28,113 bases of DNA from Terrisporobacter othiniensis (lineage in GTDB: Bacteria > Bacillota > Clostridia > Peptostreptococcales > Peptostreptococcaceae), in NCBI RefSeq assembly GCF_000808015.1, contig NZ_JWHR01000143.1, positions 1 to 28,113 on the forward strand, written 5' to 3'. Below are positions 1 to 8,072 of the stretch, one piece after another. The stretch's first letter is position 1, and the number at the start of each line of letters is the position of its first letter. The position numbers were made by a program, and so were the translations under genes. A model generated the notes under the pieces. It ran no database searches. It was given only the letters and a program-made list of their open reading frames with translations, and was not told the origin of the DNA.

Positions 1-1
1 A

Positions 2-721
2 TATATTACAGAAAACGGTGAAATTTTATATAAAAGAGCTAAAGAAATATTAAATTTATTGGACATGACCATGGGTGAATTACATAATACTAAGTCAAAT
101 GTGGAAGGTCATTTGAAAATAGGTGCTTCTCTAACAATAGGAGAATATATTTTGCCTAATTTTCTGAAAAACTTTTGTTCAAAATACCCTAATGTTCAAA
201 TAGAAGTTCTTATTGAAAATACAAAATCTATTTGTGATAAATTATCTAATATAATATTGGATATAGGATTAGTTGAAGGAACTGTGTCTTCTCCTAATTT
301 AAATCAAACATATTTTTATGAAGATAAAATGGTTCTTGCTATGCCATACAATATTGAAATTGACGAAGATAATTTTTCTTTAGATCTTCTAAAAAACTAT
401 AATTGGATTGGTAGAGAAAAAGGTTCTGGTACAAGAGAATATTTAGATATCTACTTAAATAGTTCTAAGATACAACCTAAAAATATTATGGTCTTTGGAA
501 GTAATTATGCTGTAAAAGAAGCTGTAAAAAATAATATAGGAATTACTATTATATCAAATTTAATAGCTTATCCTTCATACTTAAACAAAGAATTGAAGAT
601 TCTCACGCTAGATAACAATTTTACTCGTAACTTTTCGTATATTCTAGCTAATAATATTACACATTCTAAAGCAAGTGACTTATTTATTAAAGAATTAAAA
701 GACTTTGTTTTAACTTTGTAG
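2..721 (+). CDS. LysR-family transcriptional regulator, 5' partial
   Basis: This is the C-terminal part of a LysR-type regulator. The frame is open from base 2, and the first visible residues (YITENGEILYKRAKEIL) match the end of the LysR DNA-binding region and linker helix, so the start lies before the window. The substrate-binding domain follows (HLKIGASLTIGEYILPNFL, then the second lobe near WIGREKGSGTREYLD). The helix-turn-helix is not in the window. Such proteins bind a small co-inducer and usually control a divergent neighbour, but that neighbour would lie outside this sequence, so the effector and target are unknown. An internal ATG at 68 has no good ribosome binding site and is not the start. 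The family is clear; the specific role is not. Confidence 0.9.
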   Translation, partial: YITENGEILYKRAKEILNLLDMTMGELHNTKSNVEGHLKIGASLTIGEYILPNFLKNFCSKYPNVQIEVLIENTKSICDKLSNIILDIGLVEGTVSSPNLNQTYFYEDKMVLAMPYNIEIDEDNFSLDLLKNYNWIGREKGSGTREYLDIYLNSSKIQPKNIMVFGSNYAVKEAVKNNIGITIISNLIAYPSYLNKELKILTLDNNFTRNFSYILANNITHSKASDLFIKELKDFVLTL

Positions 722-934
722 ATTAAATATCATTAAATTAATATTTTTTTTCATAACATAAATATAATTATCTACAAATTTCGTTTGTATATATTTGTAG
801 TTATTTGTATTATTTTAAATATTGGCATATTTTTTTTTATTATTTGCAAAATTAATGTAGTTTTTTTTATGGTGAAAGTAAGGAATAAGTATAGTACAAT
901 TTTCTTAATAAAAGATTTCATGGGAGGTTTTATT

Positions 935-1165
935 ATGAGTGGTACAGTTATTGTTATTTTTTCCTTACTATCCTTAAGTCTTGTTTATTTCTTGTTAAAC
1001 GTTTGCATACAGTTTAATCGCATAAACAGTTTAAATCTATTGCTTGGTATGGATGTCACTAAGCTTTATAATATCGATGAAAATCATGAAGATGATTATT
1101 ATTTTAACTACTTAATCAGAAAATCTGCTATGCAGCTATATATCTTAACAAATAAAAGGACTTAG
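935..1165 (+). CDS. small single-pass membrane protein, unknown function
   Basis: A 76-residue protein of unknown function. The ATG at 935 is chosen because GGGAGG (922-927) sits 7 bases upstream. The frame stays open to a TTG at 785, but that extension has no ribosome binding site. Residues 2-24 (SGTVIVIFSLLSLSLVYFLL) form one strongly hydrophobic segment. A polar tail follows with an acidic patch (NIDENHEDDYYF) and a basic end. No catalytic motif is visible. The gene follows the LysR gene on the same strand after about 210 bases, and the sigma-factor gene faces it. It could be a membrane-anchored modulator of something unlinked. Being a real gene is moderately likely, because of the good ribosome binding site and protein-like composition. 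Confidence 0.55.
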   Translation: MSGTVIVIFSLLSLSLVYFLLNVCIQFNRINSLNLLLGMDVTKLYNIDENHEDDYYFNYLIRKSAMQLYILTNKRT

Positions 1166-1226
1166 GCTTTTACTATTAACATACATACGCACACTATTGT
1201 TTAAAATAATTTTTTACATAAAAATA

Positions 1227-1250
1227 GGTGATTACAAATTTATAATCACC
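1227..1250 (-). terminator. hairpin terminator after the sigma-factor gene
   Basis: GGTGATTA at 1227-1234 pairs with TAATCACC at 1243-1250, with an 8-base loop. Read on the minus strand, the hairpin follows the sigma-gene stop by about 15 bases and is followed by a T-rich run (TATTTTTATG). It may also stop the small plus-strand gene coming the other way. Confidence 0.6.
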
Positions 1251-1265
1251 CATTTAATATTAAAT

Positions 1266-2150
1266 TTAATAGAAATTTTTTAGTTGCTTAAGTCTACTAG
1301 GATGTCTCAACTTCCTAATAGCCTTAGCTTCAATTTGTCTAATTCTCTCTCTTGTAACCCCAAATACTTTTCCTATTTCTTCTAGAGTCTTCGGATCATC
1401 ATCGTCTAATCCAAATCTCATTCTTAATACTTTTTGTTCTTGATCATTAAGTCCTGTAAGAAGCTCATCTATCTTCTCTCTAAGATTTTTTTGTTCCACT
1501 TCATGAATAACTACATCATCTAAATTTGCATCTGATGGTATAAATTCTACTAAAGAACTATCTTCATCTTCTTTAATAGGAGTGTCTAAAGATACTACAT
1601 TTTTATCTCTTTTTAGTATCTCAAGAATTTTATCAGGCTCCATATCGCATACTTCAGCTAGTTCATCTAATGACGGCTCTCTTTGTAATTCATTAGATAA
1701 CTCTTGTTTTTTCCTTTTAATGAAGTTTATTCTTTGATGAAGATGAACTGGAATTCTTATGGTATTCTCGCAATCATCAATATATCTTGTGATGCTTTGT
1801 TTTATCCACCAAGTTGCATAGGTACTAAACTTAAAGCCTTTTTTGTAGTCATATTTTTCAACTGCTTTGATTAAACCTATATTTCCAGCTTGAATCAAAT
1901 CTAGCATATCAACATTTTCTTTTCTGTACTTTTTTGCAATACTGACAACTAGTCTATAATTGGCATTGATAAATTTTTCTTTAGCTTCAGGTATAGAGTC
2001 GTCTATCTCTTTTGCCAATTCAATTTCTTCATTCGGTGTTAGCATTTTGTATTCTTCAATCTCTTTTAAATACATTTTCATAGCATTTGATGAAGATGAT
2101 GAATCTCCAAAAACATAATTCTCATAAGTATGCTCTTTTTTAGCCCCCAT
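1266..2150 (-). CDS. RNA polymerase sigma factor, sigma-70 family, RpoD-like group 2
   Basis: A 294-residue primary-like sigma factor that directs RNA polymerase to promoters. Region 1.2 begins near residue 24 ([19 protein letters not shown]). Region 2 includes [12 protein letters not shown] and [19 protein letters not shown]. Region 2.4 ([17 protein letters not shown]) recognises the -10 element. Region 3 starts at [13 protein letters not shown]. Region 4.2 ([20 protein letters not shown]) is the -35 helix-turn-helix. Region 1.1 is missing and replaced by a short Ser-rich lead (GDSSSSSN). The housekeeping SigA/RpoD usually has region 1.1 and sits beside dnaG; neither holds here, so this is probably a second, non-essential (group 2) sigma factor. 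An AAGGGG ribosome binding site precedes the ATG. No anti-sigma gene is next to it. Confidence 0.92.
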   Translation of the reverse strand: MGAKKEHTYENYVFGDSSSSSNAMKMYLKEIEEYKMLTPNEEIELAKEIDDSIPEAKEKFINANYRLVVSIAKKYRKENVDMLDLIQAGNIGLIKAVEKYDYKKGFKFSTYATWWIKQSITRYIDDCENTIRIPVHLHQRINFIKRKKQELSNELQREPSLDELAEVCDMEPDKILEILKRDKNVVSLDTPIKEDEDSSLVEFIPSDANLDDVVIHEVEQKNLREKIDELLTGLNDQEQKVLRMRFGLDDDDPKTLEEIGKVFGVTRERIRQIEAKAIRKLRHPSRLKQLKNFY

Positions 2151-2437
2151 ATAATCTAACCCCTTCTTTATACATATTGTTCATTAAAAAAATCGGTAAA
2201 AACATATTTCGTCTATATCAACTATAGTATGTTTCACTTTATGAAAAAATGCATGTTCTTTGTATATTTTATAATTCATTAATATTCTACAGAATAACTT
2301 AAAAACCTTTATTTTTGCGTTATTTTACTTAATAAATATTTAAAATATATCCTATTCTACAATTAATAAAAAATATTTGCAAATCTTTTTTTTATTACAA
2401 ATAATTATATTATTATATATTTCTATTATTATGTTGC

Positions 2438-2974
2438 TTATTTAGAACAACCACAGTCATGATCATCGTTATTGCATCCGCAGTCGTCACCGCATCCACA
2501 GCTATGCCCTTCTTCGTGATGGTCATGAGAACATCCGCATCCATCATGATGGTGGTGATCATGTTCTTCTGCCATTTCTTCTGCCTCGAAAAACTCTTTT
2601 TCCATTTGCTCATATGTAGGTAGAGATGCCTCTGTATCATATTCTTCCCCTGTCCAATCTGCATACATCATTTGATCTCCATTTGTAAGTATCATTCTTC
2701 CAGCCATTGTTATATTATCAACATATTCTAAGAACTCGATTTCTTTTTGTAAAGTATCTCCTTCTAATTCTACATCGTCATCTGTGCATCTTACTATTAA
2801 TACTGGTGCAAAATATCCTTGTTTATCTTTAACATTTACTACTATGTCTAATATACCTTCAGCACCTTCTTCAAATTCACTTAATAATACATTTGTATCT
2901 ATCATATCTTGAGGAACTAATAAATCCTCTATTAGGTATTTTAAAACTCTTTCTTTAACTAATTCTTGTGACAT
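2438..2974 (-). CDS. HsdR N-terminal-like domain protein with His/Cys-rich CxC tail
   Basis: A 178-residue protein. Residues 1-110 resemble the type I restriction enzyme R-subunit N-terminal (HsdR_N) fold: a helical start (ERVLKYLIEDLLVP), then GILDIVV and APVLIVRC, and a final LTNGDQMMYADW strand. In nuclease members the second strand carries an E-x-K signature; here the corresponding residues read V61-R62-C63-T64, so both catalytic residues seem lost and nuclease activity is unlikely. An acidic linker (120-137) leads to a tail with ten His and eight Cys, the Cys arranged as four C-G-C motifs at 146/148, 159/161, 165/167 and 174/176. Such a tail would bind Zn, Ni, Cu or a similar metal. No hsdS or hsdM is nearby. 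An AAAGGAG ribosome binding site and a good promoter support expression. The domain assignment is by eye. Confidence 0.75.
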   Translation of the reverse strand: MSQELVKERVLKYLIEDLLVPQDMIDTNVLLSEFEEGAEGILDIVVNVKDKQGYFAPVLIVRCTDDDVELEGDTLQKEIEFLEYVDNITMAGRMILTNGDQMMYADWTGEEYDTEASLPTYEQMEKEFFEAEEMAEEHDHHHHDGCGCSHDHHEEGHSCGCGDDCGCNNDDHDCGCSK

Positions 2975-3040
2975 TATTATTCTCCTTTCAATGTTTAAAA
3001 CTCACATTGTTAAAATATCATTATAATTTATTTCCTTTAT

Positions 3041-3069
3041 ATAGTATAATACATTTCATGATTTTTCAA
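3041..3069 (-). promoter_or_regulatory. sigma-A-type promoter for the HsdR-N-like gene
   Basis: Read on the minus strand, TTGAAA (3064-3069) and TACTAT (3041-3046) are separated by exactly 17 bases and lie about 70-95 bases before the ATG at 2974. This is a close match to the vegetative consensus. Confidence 0.6.
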
Positions 3070-3126
3070 TCATCTTCACAATTATCATGTGCAAATATAT
3101 CATAATTACTATATAATTGTCATATT

Positions 3127-3672
3127 TTATAAATACCCAATTGCTTCCTCTCTAGTCATAAAAAAATGTATTCCAGTTGTAGACTCTACCCATCTATCCT
3201 CATTGAAGTTTTCAGCTATAGCCCACTCACCAACTTTATAAATAAAACTTTCATCTACATAAGATGTAGCTTCCTCAAAAGATTCTGTTGAGTCTTCGCT
3301 TTTAATGCTAAGTACCTTTGCTTTATCACATCTACATGAGTTTCTTGTTGCTGAGGTTCTTTTGGCATCTCCTGGTACTAGAAGTTGAACTATTCTATAG
3401 TTATAACATTTCTTATATGCCAAAAATGCACCTTCACTTGGACAATACATTTCATAGTATTTTGTATTATGGTCATATATAACATCATCTAATAATGTAT
3501 TTTCCAAATCACTACCAAATAAATTAGCTCCTTGAAAGTTGACACCCCTTAGATCACTTCCTCTAAAATCTACCCCCACAAGATTAGCATCTTTAAAGTT
3601 AGCACCTCTAAGGTCCATATTTACAAAAGTTCTACCTTGAAGGTTTTGTCCCTGAAAATTTAACTCCCTCAT
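3127..3672 (-). CDS. pentapeptide-repeat protein with DUF5758-like C-terminal domain
   Basis: A 181-residue protein. Residues 5-63 consist of about a dozen pentapeptides of the A(D/N)Lxx type (DLRGANFKDANLVGVDFRGS and onward), which build a short right-handed quadrilateral beta-helix. The remainder (EMYCPSEGAFLAYKKC, CRCDKAKVLSIKS, and a closing FFMTREEAIGYL) matches by eye the domain often found after pentapeptides in phage and bacterial proteins (DUF5758). Its function is not known. The helix is too short to resemble the DNA-mimic gyrase protectors such as MfpA or Qnr. An AGGGGGG ribosome binding site lies 5 bases before the ATG. It lies upstream of the HsdR-N-like gene on the same strand, but that gene has its own promoter in the 150-base gap. 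Confidence 0.85.
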   Translation of the reverse strand: MRELNFQGQNLQGRTFVNMDLRGANFKDANLVGVDFRGSDLRGVNFQGANLFGSDLENTLLDDVIYDHNTKYYEMYCPSEGAFLAYKKCYNYRIVQLLVPGDAKRTSATRNSCRCDKAKVLSIKSEDSTESFEEATSYVDESFIYKVGEWAIAENFNEDRWVESTTGIHFFMTREEAIGYL

Positions 3673-3908
3673 ACAATCCCCCCTAATAATATATTATCTC
3701 TTCGCTCAATTTATAATTGTTTTTTACATTAAAAATATTATTTTTTCTATATGGAAATCCTTTTTTACCATGATAAATAAGCTTTCTACAATTTGTTACT
3801 TTTCAGTTTACATAAATCTTACGATTTTCTTAAAACTGCCACAAATAATTTTTTTTATAATATAATTAATAGGTATCTAATAATAATTAGTAAAGATTTA
3901 TTTATAAA

Positions 3909-3958
3909 TTGTAATTACAGTTACAATGTTGTAATCGCATTATGCGAATAAATATTAT
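3909..3958 (+). promoter_or_regulatory. palindrome-rich promoter region of the DUF1002 gene
   Basis: TTGTAA at 3909-3914 and TTACAA at 3921-3926 form an inverted repeat. A perfect TCGCAT-T-ATGCGA palindrome occupies 3935-3947. The second TTGTAA (3929-3934) is spaced 18 bases from TATTAT (3953-3958), which fits a -35/-10 pair with the palindrome inside the spacer. This arrangement suggests repressor control, but the regulator is unknown. The rest of the 388-base gap (3673-4060) is AT-rich and shows nothing else. Confidence 0.4.
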
Positions 3959-4060
3959 ACTATATTCACAGAGTATTTTTACTTTATATTAAATCTTTAC
4001 ATAAATCTACTTAAAGAATTAATATAATTATTTTAAGTAGGAATTTTAGGAGGAAATATT

Positions 4061-5371
4061 ATGAAATTTAAAAAGAAAGTTAGCTCTCTGTTAGTAGCGA
4101 TGACAATAGTAGCAAGTAGCATTGTTCCGTCTTTTGCTGATGGTACTAGAGTAGTGACTATAGGTGTTAACAATACAGCTGAGCAAAGACAAAAAATATT
4201 TAATTATTTCGGTGTAAAGGAAAATGAAGTTCAGGTTTTAGAAGTAAATAATCAAGAAGAAAGAGAATACTTAGGTAAGGTAGCTACAGAGGCACAACTT
4301 GGAACTAAGACTTACTCTTGTGCTTATGTTGAACCAACTAATAATGGTGGAATAAATGTAAAAACTGCAAATATAACTTGGGTAACTTCTTCAATGGTAG
4401 CATCAACACTATCAACTGCTGGTATGACTAATGCCAATGCTGTAATAGCTGCCGTATTTCCTGTAAGTGGAACTGGTGCTTTAACAGGTGTTATGAAGGC
4501 TTTTGAAGATGCTTCTGGTGAAAAGTTAGATGAAGACAAAAAAGAATTAGCTTCTGAAGAATTAATAACTACAGGAGATCTTGGTGATGAAATAGGTCAG
4601 GATAAAGCAACTGGTGTTGTTAATGATATTAAAACAGAAGTTATAAAAAACGGTACAAGTGATGTTACACAAATAGCAGATATTATTAATAATGTAACTA
4701 ATAATTACAATATTACATTAACAGATGCTCAAGTTAAACAAATAACTGACTTAATGGAAAAAATAGCTGCTCAAAATTATGATTATAATTCTATGAAAGA
4801 AACTTTAAATAATGTTTCTGATGTAGTTAAAGATAATTTACAAGAAGCTGGTGAAAGTGTAGGAAGTTCTGGAATAATGGATTCTATAGGAAACTTCTTC
4901 TCTTCAATTGGAGATTGGTTCTCTAATTTATTTAGTGGAAACAAAGATTTAGGTATACTTGGTGAAACTAAAGACGAGATGCTGGGAAGTAATGCAGTTA
5001 TAAATGCTACAGACAAAGCAGCTGAGAACTTACCTTCTAGCGAAGAAGTGGAAGGATTCTTCCAAAAAATAATTAACTGGTTTACAAACTTATTCAACAA
5101 CGATTCTGATAATAATGACAGCAACAATAATGATGTAAACAGTGGAGAATCTAACCAAGAAAATAATACTCAAACACCATCACAAGAAGAATCAAATAAT
5201 AATAATGTAGAAAATAATACTAATAACAAGGACACTAACAATACTGAAAATACAGAAAACACTGATAATGCTCAGGATAGCCAAAATAGTGAAAATAATA
5301 CTAACGATAATTCTTTAAATGTTCAAACTGAAACTGAACAACATTTTGACTCACAAGATTCAAATCAATAA
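4061..5371 (+). CDS. secreted DUF1002 protein with Asn-rich C-terminal tail
   Basis: A 436-residue exported protein of unknown function. Residues 1-26 are a signal peptide (KFKKK, hydrophobic core, cut after SFA). Residues 28-250 match the DUF1002 family by eye: RVVTIGVNNTAEQRQKIFNYFG, EREYLGKVAT, the TYSCAYVEPT strand and a Gly/Ala-rich helical stretch around 110-145. Residues 250-345 hold two copies of an aromatic FFxxIxxWFxNLF motif (279-291 and 333-345). The last 90 residues are a low-complexity Asn/Glu/Ser/Thr tail with no LPxTG or other anchor. GGAGG precedes the ATG. The gene stands alone between a palindromic promoter and a strong terminator. The tail looks disordered and may span the wall; the paired aromatic segments may bind membranes. 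Confidence 0.85.
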   Translation: MKFKKKVSSLLVAMTIVASSIVPSFADGTRVVTIGVNNTAEQRQKIFNYFGVKENEVQVLEVNNQEEREYLGKVATEAQLGTKTYSCAYVEPTNNGGINVKTANITWVTSSMVASTLSTAGMTNANAVIAAVFPVSGTGALTGVMKAFEDASGEKLDEDKKELASEELITTGDLGDEIGQDKATGVVNDIKTEVIKNGTSDVTQIADIINNVTNNYNITLTDAQVKQITDLMEKIAAQNYDYNSMKETLNNVSDVVKDNLQEAGESVGSSGIMDSIGNFFSSIGDWFSNLFSGNKDLGILGETKDEMLGSNAVINATDKAAENLPSSEEVEGFFQKIINWFTNLFNNDSDNNDSNNNDVNSGESNQENNTQTPSQEESNNNNVENNTNNKDTNNTENTENTDNAQDSQNSENNTNDNSLNVQTETEQHFDSQDSNQ

Positions 5372-5382
5372 GTTTTCATAAC

Positions 5383-5411
5383 AAAGCTCCCATTTTTCAA
5401 ATGGGAGCTTT
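5383..5411. terminator. bidirectional terminator between the DUF1002 gene and proC
   Basis: A 13-bp perfect stem (AAAGCTCCCATTT at 5383-5395 with 5399-5411) has a 3-base loop and T runs on both sides. It sits between two convergent genes and ends 6 bases from the proC stop codon. Confidence 0.9.
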
Positions 5412-5416
5412 TTATA

Positions 5417-6220
5417 TTATTTACTCATTTCTATACTTTTGTTAACACAAGCTTCTACAGCTTTTATTACTGCACCTCTAAATTTTTCTTCTTCTAATAC
5501 TTTTACAGCCTCTATAGTTGTTCCTCCAGGTGAACATACCATATCTTTTAATTCACCAGGATGCTTATCTTCTTCTAGAACCATTTTAGCAGCTCCCAAA
5601 ACTCCTTGTGCTGCAAACTTATAAGCCTTGTCTCTTGGCATACCAGCTCTTACCGCACCATCAGCTATTGCTTCTATAAACATAAATGCATAAGCAGTTG
5701 ATGAACCACTAGCTCCTATCACTGCATGAATTAAGTCTTCATTTACTACTTCACTTTTTCCTAGAGAATCAAACAAAGATTTAACAAAATCTAATTCTTC
5801 TTTACTTATGTTTTTATTTGGCGATAAAGAAGTCATTCCTTCTCCAACTAATGAAGGTGTGTTTGGCATTGTTCTTACAATTTTTTTATCATTACCAATA
5901 ATGTTTTCCACTGATTCAATAGTCTTTCCTGCTGCAATTGTTATTATTATTTTTTTATCATCTATCACATCTTTAATTTCTTCTAGAACTTCATCATATA
6001 TATTTGGTTTTACACCTATTACTATAAGGTCTGAAAATTCAGCCACTTCTTTAGAGTCTTTTGTTACATGAACATTGTACTCTTTTTTTAATCTTTCCAT
6101 AGTTCTTTCACTTTTAGCAGAAGCCATTATATGTTCATTGTCCATCATTTTAGATTTCAAAATGCCACCTAAAATTGCCCCACCCATATTTCCTGCACCT
6201 ATAAAACCTATTTTTTTCAT
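5417..6220 (-). CDS. proC: pyrroline-5-carboxylate reductase
   Basis: This 267-residue enzyme reduces 1-pyrroline-5-carboxylate to L-proline with NAD(P)H, the last step of proline synthesis, in the cytoplasm. The N-terminus carries the Rossmann motif GFIGAGNMGGAI (residues 5-16). Middle segments (IVIGVKPNI, IITIAAGKTIESVE, IVRTMPNTPSLVGEGMTSL) are family hallmarks. The C-terminal dimerisation domain has the signature DMVCSPGGTTIEAVKVLEE. Length is normal. AAGGAGGAGA precedes the ATG. The glycosylase gene lies 39 bases upstream on the same strand with no terminator between, so the two are probably cotranscribed, although their functions are unrelated. No T-box or other leader is visible. Confidence 0.97.
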   Translation of the reverse strand: MKKIGFIGAGNMGGAILGGILKSKMMDNEHIMASAKSERTMERLKKEYNVHVTKDSKEVAEFSDLIVIGVKPNIYDEVLEEIKDVIDDKKIIITIAAGKTIESVENIIGNDKKIVRTMPNTPSLVGEGMTSLSPNKNISKEELDFVKSLFDSLGKSEVVNEDLIHAVIGASGSSTAYAFMFIEAIADGAVRAGMPRDKAYKFAAQGVLGAAKMVLEEDKHPGELKDMVCSPGGTTIEAVKVLEEEKFRGAVIKAVEACVNKSIEMSK

Positions 6221-6259
6221 ATGTCTCCTCCTTTTTATTATTACAAATAAATTATATCA

Positions 6260-6868
6260 TTACCTTTTTATAACAGAAACATATTTATTATTTTTAATAT
6301 AAAATCTCCATAATTTATCTTTATCTTCTTGCGCATAATCTATATTAATTCTTTTATCTACAGCAATCTCAAAATCATTATCTGGATTATCTTCAATATA
6401 AAGTTCTGATCTAAATATACTTTTGCCACTTAATCCTCTATCTATATTTAATCCTTTACATAGTTTACCTGGACCATTTGTCAAATTCTTTTTTTGATAA
6501 TTATTCAGTTCATTATAAGGCTTAGAAAATCTATTGTAAGATATTTCATCCCAACTATTTATAGGCTCTACTGCTCTAATTAAAACACACTCTGGTATAT
6601 TTTCTTTATTGGCTGATAAATTTAAACAGTTGTACATCCCATAAATTAAATAAACATAAATATGACCTCCAGATAAATACAGAGGAGCAGTTCTAGTGCT
6701 TTTTTTATTCTTATATGCATGAGCAGCCTTATCTTTTGCTCCCATATATGCCTCGGTTTCTACTATTTTAGTTATAATTTTTTTATTTTCATATTCTCTA
6801 ATTAAAAATTTATTTAAAAGACTTTTAGCTAGAGTTATTCCATCCATATTATAAAATTCTTGTTTCAA
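6260..6868 (-). CDS. DNA-3-methyladenine glycosylase (AAG/MPG family)
   Basis: A 202-residue base-excision repair glycosylase that removes alkylated purines such as 3-methyladenine. Family motifs are VETEAYMGAKDKAAHA (residues 36-51), with the Glu in the position of the catalytic residue, then the Thr-Arg segment STRTAPLYLSGGHIYVYLIYGMYNCLNL and LIRAVEP, and later LTNGPGKLCKGLNID. The start is a TTG at 6868, supported by GGAGG 7 bases upstream and by matching the family N-terminus; the first ATG is 7 codons in and has no good site. It is divergent from the Ppx-family gene and probably heads a two-gene unit with proC. Confidence 0.94.
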   Translation of the reverse strand: MKQEFYNMDGITLAKSLLNKFLIREYENKKIITKIVETEAYMGAKDKAAHAYKNKKSTRTAPLYLSGGHIYVYLIYGMYNCLNLSANKENIPECVLIRAVEPINSWDEISYNRFSKPYNELNNYQKKNLTNGPGKLCKGLNIDRGLSGKSIFRSELYIEDNPDNDFEIAVDKRINIDYAQEDKDKLWRFYIKNNKYVSVIKR

Positions 6869-6976
6869 ATTATATCCTCCTTAGTTAGCTTTACTTTTTT
6901 GGTCATTTTACTATCTATGTTCTTTAGACAACTTAAAATATATTTATTAATAGTATAACTCTATTTTTTTCAATTA

Positions 6977-7005
6977 TTGATGAAGTAATTATATTAAACT
7001 ATAAT
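6977..7005 (+). promoter_or_regulatory. sigma-A-type promoter for the Ppx/GppA gene
   Basis: TTGATG (6977-6982) and TATAAT (7000-7005) are separated by 17 bases. The -10 is perfect, and the ATG follows 30 bases later after an AGGGGGG ribosome binding site. Confidence 0.7.
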
Positions 7006-7035
7006 TTATTTATAGACAATTATAGGGGGGATTAA

Positions 7036-8040
7036 ATGAAAACTTTAGGCATAATTGATATTGGTTCAAATTCAATTAAATTAATAATTGTAGAAATAGA
7101 TAATAGTTCTTATAGCGAAATTTTCCATAAAAAGTTTCAAACTAGATTATCTGATTTTGTAGGAAGGGAAACCAAAGAATTATCTTCAGAGGGGATGAAA
7201 AATTTTTTTGGAATTATATTTACATTTAAAAAGTTCTGTGATGACTACAATTGTGATGAAATTATTGCTGTAGGTACAGAATCTCTTAGAGAAATTAAAA
7301 ACTCCACAGAAATTATAAATGATATTTCTGTGTCTTTAGGTGTTCATATAAGATTATTATCACCTACAGAAGAATGCTATTTAGGATATGTTTCTTCCAT
7401 ACCAAAAGAGTTGGATAATTATGTTCATTTAGATATGGGTGGCGGAAGTGTTGAAATCGGCCTAGTAAAAGATAAAATTCTTATGGAGAGTGTTAGTATT
7501 CCCATGGGTGCTTTGAAAATAACAAATAAGTTTCATATTAAAGATGGCATTTCCAACGAGGAATTTTGTCAAATTCAAGAATACATATATGGTAAGTTAA
7601 ATAATATTTCATGGATTGGTGAATGTAAAAACCTCCCTGCAATTATAATTGGTGGATCAATAAAAACTATTGGTAGAATTCATCAAAAGGAATATGATAT
7701 TACTTCAAATATTCATGGTTATGAATTATTTTATAAGGATATAAAAGTTCTTTTACAGAAGATAAGTAATATGTCTTTAAAAGAAGTTATTTATACTACA
7801 GGCATCTCAAAAAGTAGAGGAGATATTTTACTTGGTGCTTTAGTCATTTTAAACAGCATTATATTGTATTTGCAATCTTCAAAAATCATAATAAGTAAAT
7901 ATACAATTAGAGAAGGTATTATTAATGACTATATAAATAATCTGCTTCGCTCATGTCACCAACAAGATACCTTGTCTGTAGCTTCAAGCAAGAACATTTC
8001 TCAAGTTAGTTCAACTAAAGATAAAAAAGAAGGATATTAA
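7036..8040 (+). CDS. Ppx/GppA-family phosphatase (exopolyphosphatase or pppGpp phosphatase type)
   Basis: A 334-residue ASKHA-fold phosphatase. The phosphate-1 motif is GIIDIGSNSIKLIIVE (residues 5-20). Next come AVGTESLREI, the catalytic-glutamate region LLSPTEECYLGYVSSIP and the second phosphate motif HLDMGGGSVEIGLV. It lacks the C-terminal HD or helical domain of long Ppx enzymes, so it is the short form, which cleaves polyphosphate, pppGpp or both; sequence alone does not decide. No ppk is adjacent. The conserved fold ends at TIREGIINDYINNL, where the family normally ends. The last 29 residues (SCHQQDTLSV onward) are encoded by a copy of a dispersed repeat and are low-complexity. The stop codon lies inside a terminator hairpin. 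Confidence 0.9.
   Translation: MKTLGIIDIGSNSIKLIIVEIDNSSYSEIFHKKFQTRLSDFVGRETKELSSEGMKNFFGIIFTFKKFCDDYNCDEIIAVGTESLREIKNSTEIINDISVSLGVHIRLLSPTEECYLGYVSSIPKELDNYVHLDMGGGSVEIGLVKDKILMESVSIPMGALKITNKFHIKDGISNEEFCQIQEYIYGKLNNISWIGECKNLPAIIIGGSIKTIGRIHQKEYDITSNIHGYELFYKDIKVLLQKISNMSLKEVIYTTGISKSRGDILLGALVILNSIILYLQSSKIIISKYTIREGIINDYINNLLRSCHQQDTLSVASSKNISQVSSTKDKKEGY
7951..8018 (-). repeat. dispersed repeat copy C, inside the 3' end of the Ppx/GppA gene
   Basis: On the minus strand this copy reads TTGAG...GGTATCTTGTTGGTGACATGAGCGAAGC. It aligns with the copy before rseP: ATCTTGTTGG(T/C)GACATGA and then GCGAAGC, but lacks that copy's hairpin arm. It forms the last 29 codons of the phosphatase gene. 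Confidence 0.65.
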
Positions 8041-8049
8041 AATCCTTCT
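8028..8049 (+). terminator. terminator overlapping the Ppx/GppA stop codon
   Basis: AGAAGGAT (8028-8035) pairs with ATCCTTCT (8042-8049), with the stop codon in the loop, and CTTTTA follows. It lies between convergent genes and may serve metQ as well. Confidence 0.6.
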
Positions 8050-8072
8050 CTTTTAGTAAAATTTATTATAAA

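Noticed and set aside
785..934. N-terminal extension of the small membrane protein from a TTG
   Set aside because: No ribosome binding site, and a well-placed one exists for the ATG at 935.
2413..2664. 83-residue minus-strand frame overlapping the HsdR-N-like gene
   Set aside because: Shadow frame of the His/Cys-rich coding region; no ribosome binding site.
3068..3087. Fur-like box near the promoter of the His/Cys-rich protein gene
   Set aside because: About 12 of 19 positions match, which is not beyond chance at this base composition.
2438..3672. A restriction or defence island formed by the HsdR-N-like and pentapeptide proteins
   Set aside because: No methylase, specificity subunit, helicase or toxin is adjacent, and the nuclease motif is lost.
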